Source: Chryseobacterium sp. (GTDB lineage Bacteria > Bacteroidota > Bacteroidia > Flavobacteriales > Weeksellaceae). From it: DNA of 56,392 bases. Below are positions 54,895 to 56,392 of this stretch, piece after piece (positions within the stretch are counted from its first letter, which is position 1; each line of letters opens with the position of its first letter). The notes under the pieces are model-generated. The model saw only the letters and a list, made by a program, of their open reading frames with translations. It was not told where the DNA came from and searched no databases. The stretch lies in contig QFQW01000014.1 of NCBI GenBank assembly GCA_003248755.1, positions 1 to 56,392 on the forward strand, written 5' to 3'. The position numbers and the translations under genes were made by a program.

Positions 54895-55202
54895 ATGAGT
54901 ACAATTCCGAAAGGAGAATGAGTGCAATTCCGAAAGAGAGATGAGTGCAATTCCGAAATCTGAGCTTTTTTCAAATGAGTACAAATCCGAATTGTATTTT
55001 TTCATTTTCATCTTTTTTGTACTATATCCACAAATCTAATATTTATCCACAATTTTTTAATTTTTGTAAAATAGGGGATGAGTGCAATTCCGAAATCTCC
55101 GGAGAAAAGAACGCCGTTTTAATAATTCTTTAACTTCAGCGAGTACAAATCCGAAAAGGGGATGAGTGCAATTCCGAAAATGGAATGAGTGCAATTCCGA
55201 AT
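54895..55202. other. Iteron-type replication origin (oriV) with DnaA boxes
   Basis: Eight direct copies of ATGAGTRCAAWTCCGAAA start at 54895, 54918, 54941, 54975, 55078, 55139, 55162 and 55185. Most are spaced by 23 bp, so they lie on one DNA face. They form two groups around an AT-rich stretch holding TTATCCACA (55043-55051), a perfect DnaA box, and ATATCCACA (55024-55032), one mismatch away. The last iteron reaches the stop of the initiator gene. AT-rich DNA at 54764-54890 adjoins it. Confidence 0.9.
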
Positions 55203-56333
55203 TCATAAAATTACAGGATAGCCATTCGGCAGAAGTTCTCCCATTTTTGTTTCACGATACAATTCAATGATAATTTCCTGAATCTTTCTTAGAAAGTCAG
55301 TTCCCTGGAACTGAGTAGAACTTATTCCGTTCAATCTGTTTTTTTTGATAAATGTCGCAAAAGCTTTTTCTATCAGCTCACGGGTTTGAGAAATTGTTCT
55401 GTACTGGTAAGAAAAACGCAGCATCTCTTCTTGTTTTAAGCCATACCTTTTTTTGAAATAATGAAGTCTTCTTGTGATTTTTTTATTTTGATAACCTACC
55501 GTACTGATCAGTTCTGATCCCTTTACAGAATCTGACGATATGTCAATGGTCCCTTTGATATAGAAAGGCTGGATGAAAATAGAATCGCCTTTATAATGAT
55601 AGTTGAATGACAGATTATTATACCTGTTAAGGTTTTCTCTGGCAGGTTTCAAAAATTTAAAGCAAAAATCGTTAGCATTCTTATAGTTTAATCCGAATTT
55701 GTTATTGAAGGTCGACAGTTTTAAAACCGTTCCATTATCGTTGATTTTAGAAAGCCAAATTGCAAAGATAATATGCTTATTGTTCCGGATGTTATAGACC
55801 AAGTTATAAAGCACATAATTGTATTCGGGAATTACTATCAGCTTTTTCAGCCAATAACTGCTTATTAAAAATGAAGTATATCCTCTTGTATCGTAACTGG
55901 GTGAAGAGATTAACCCGCCAAAGGTTTTAATCTCCCTTCCATTAGAATTTACTGATCGGTACCAGCCCATTTTGAATTTTGCCAAAAATTCATAGGCATC
56001 AATAACCTGTTTTGTTGAACCACTGGGGGAAATTTTACTGTTCCTGATTTTCATTGCTGCAAAAATATTATGATCGGTTTCGAATTCTTCGTCAAAAAGG
56101 GAAAGCTGTTTGGGTCTGTCTTCAGGTCGAAACTGCTCATTGCTGATAATCGAAATAATATTAAAGATCACCCGTAGGGCGTTGATCGGAATATCTGCTG
56201 CTTCCTGATCTTCAAAGATAAAATCGTCTACGAAATGATTTCCAAGGCGTATCCTTTCTGGATTTTTCTCGGGCTTTTCCTCGAATTTTTTACGTATAAG
56301 CTTTAGGTCTTTTTCCGGATCGCAACTACAATA
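55203..56333 (-). CDS. Plasmid replication initiator (RepB/Rep_3-like)
   Basis: The initiator should bind the adjacent iterons and open the origin. The body has winged-helix-like segments (TRGYTSFLISSYWLKKL, ITRRLHYFKKRYGLKQEE) as in Bacteroidetes Rep proteins. The frame is open up to 56333, and the residues upstream of the GTG at 56171 look coding (IRLGNHFVDDFIFEDQ), so that GTG is probably internal. No ATG, GTG or TTG occurs in the extra stretch before the TGA at 56334-56336, so the true start is unresolved: a rare start codon, a frameshift or a junction. Confidence 0.75.
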   Translation of the reverse strand, partial: YCSCDPEKDLKLIRKKFEEKPEKNPERIRLGNHFVDDFIFEDQEAADIPINALRVIFNIISIISNEQFRPEDRPKQLSLFDEEFETDHNIFAAMKIRNSKISPSGSTKQVIDAYEFLAKFKMGWYRSVNSNGREIKTFGGLISSPSYDTRGYTSFLISSYWLKKLIVIPEYNYVLYNLVYNIRNNKHIIFAIWLSKINDNGTVLKLSTFNNKFGLNYKNANDFCFKFLKPARENLNRYNNLSFNYHYKGDSIFIQPFYIKGTIDISSDSVKGSELISTVGYQNKKITRRLHYFKKRYGLKQEEMLRFSYQYRTISQTRELIEKAFATFIKKNRLNGISSTQFQGTDFLRKIQEIIIELYRETKMGELLPNGYPVIL

Positions 56334-56345
56334 TCAAAGTAGTGC

Positions 56346-56379
56346 AAAAAGCTTTAAAACATATGTTTTAAAGCTTTTT
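56346..56379. terminator. 34-bp perfect palindrome, probable terminator
   Basis: The palindrome is centred on CATATG with A-run and T-run flanks (AAAAAGC ... GCTTTTT), so it can terminate transcription in either direction. It lies 12 bp upstream of the open frame of the replication initiator. Confidence 0.8.
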
Positions 56380-56392
56380 TCGTTTTATGTCT

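Noticed and set aside
54895..55202. CRISPR-like array of 18-bp repeats
   Set aside because: Short intervals, DnaA boxes and an adjacent rep gene identify iterons.
1..56392. Integrase, transposase or tRNA attachment site
   Set aside because: No recombinase motifs, tRNA or flanking att-like repeats were found, so an integrative element is not supported by this window.

Overview
The window looks like the backbone of a large conjugative plasmid from a Bacteroidota host, most likely a Flavobacteriia/Weeksellaceae bacterium of the Chryseobacterium-Elizabethkingia kind. The evidence is a visibly AT-rich sequence, the Bacteroidetes-type Tra set (TraA/E/F/G/J/K/M/N-like), several promoters with the TAnnTTTG -7 box, signal peptides ending in a Q-type junction, and a flavobacterial histone-H1-like small protein. 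No integrase, tRNA, rRNA or CRISPR array was found. A Rep-type initiator with eight iterons and DnaA boxes at the right end favours a plasmid over an integrative element.

Left cargo (3-7517, + strand): a defence-like cluster. It holds a nuclease-type protein that runs off the left edge, a caspase-like protease fused to a Ski2-like helicase, and a second caspase-like protein with an unrecognised C-terminal domain. This trio is the best candidate in the window for an undescribed immune system.

Transfer region (7560-35555, all - strand, reading leftwards from about 35.5 kb): two secreted fibre-like paralogues, a ribbon-helix-helix mobilisation protein, the relaxase, a ParA-type ATPase, and TraE, TraF and a VirB4-type TraG ATPase that carries an inserted DnaJ domain. 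Four secreted helical proteins with a shared C-terminal signature follow, then TraJ, TraK, a TraL-position protein, TraM, TraN, a small coiled-coil membrane protein, the coupling ATPase and an M23 peptidase. The distal end holds accessory proteins, ending with a giant Toprim-methylase-SNF2 helicase. Short overlaps (ATGA, TAATG, ATGATTGA) show tight translational coupling. The 800 bp upstream hold a 41-bp perfect hairpin and five 64-bp tandem repeats, so this is the likely oriT/regulatory zone.

DNA-damage module (36.3-43.2 kb): an HNH-like protein, an AlkB-type demethylase, an S24-type repressor, and a divergent Y-family polymerase plus DnaE-type polymerase. Two near-identical operators lie in the divergent promoter. 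This looks like a mobile SOS mutagenesis cassette.

Mixed accessory genes (43.2-46.2 kb): a PLDc_N membrane protein beside a Cys-rich lipoprotein, a small heat-shock protein and a second lipoprotein.

PRTRC and replication region (46.5-56.4 kb, mostly - strand): PRTRC ThiF, B, C and E proteins with companions and SSB, but no visible ParB. A NUMOD-type DNA-binding protein, the H1-like protein and a Toprim primase-like protein follow, then the iteron origin and the replication initiator.
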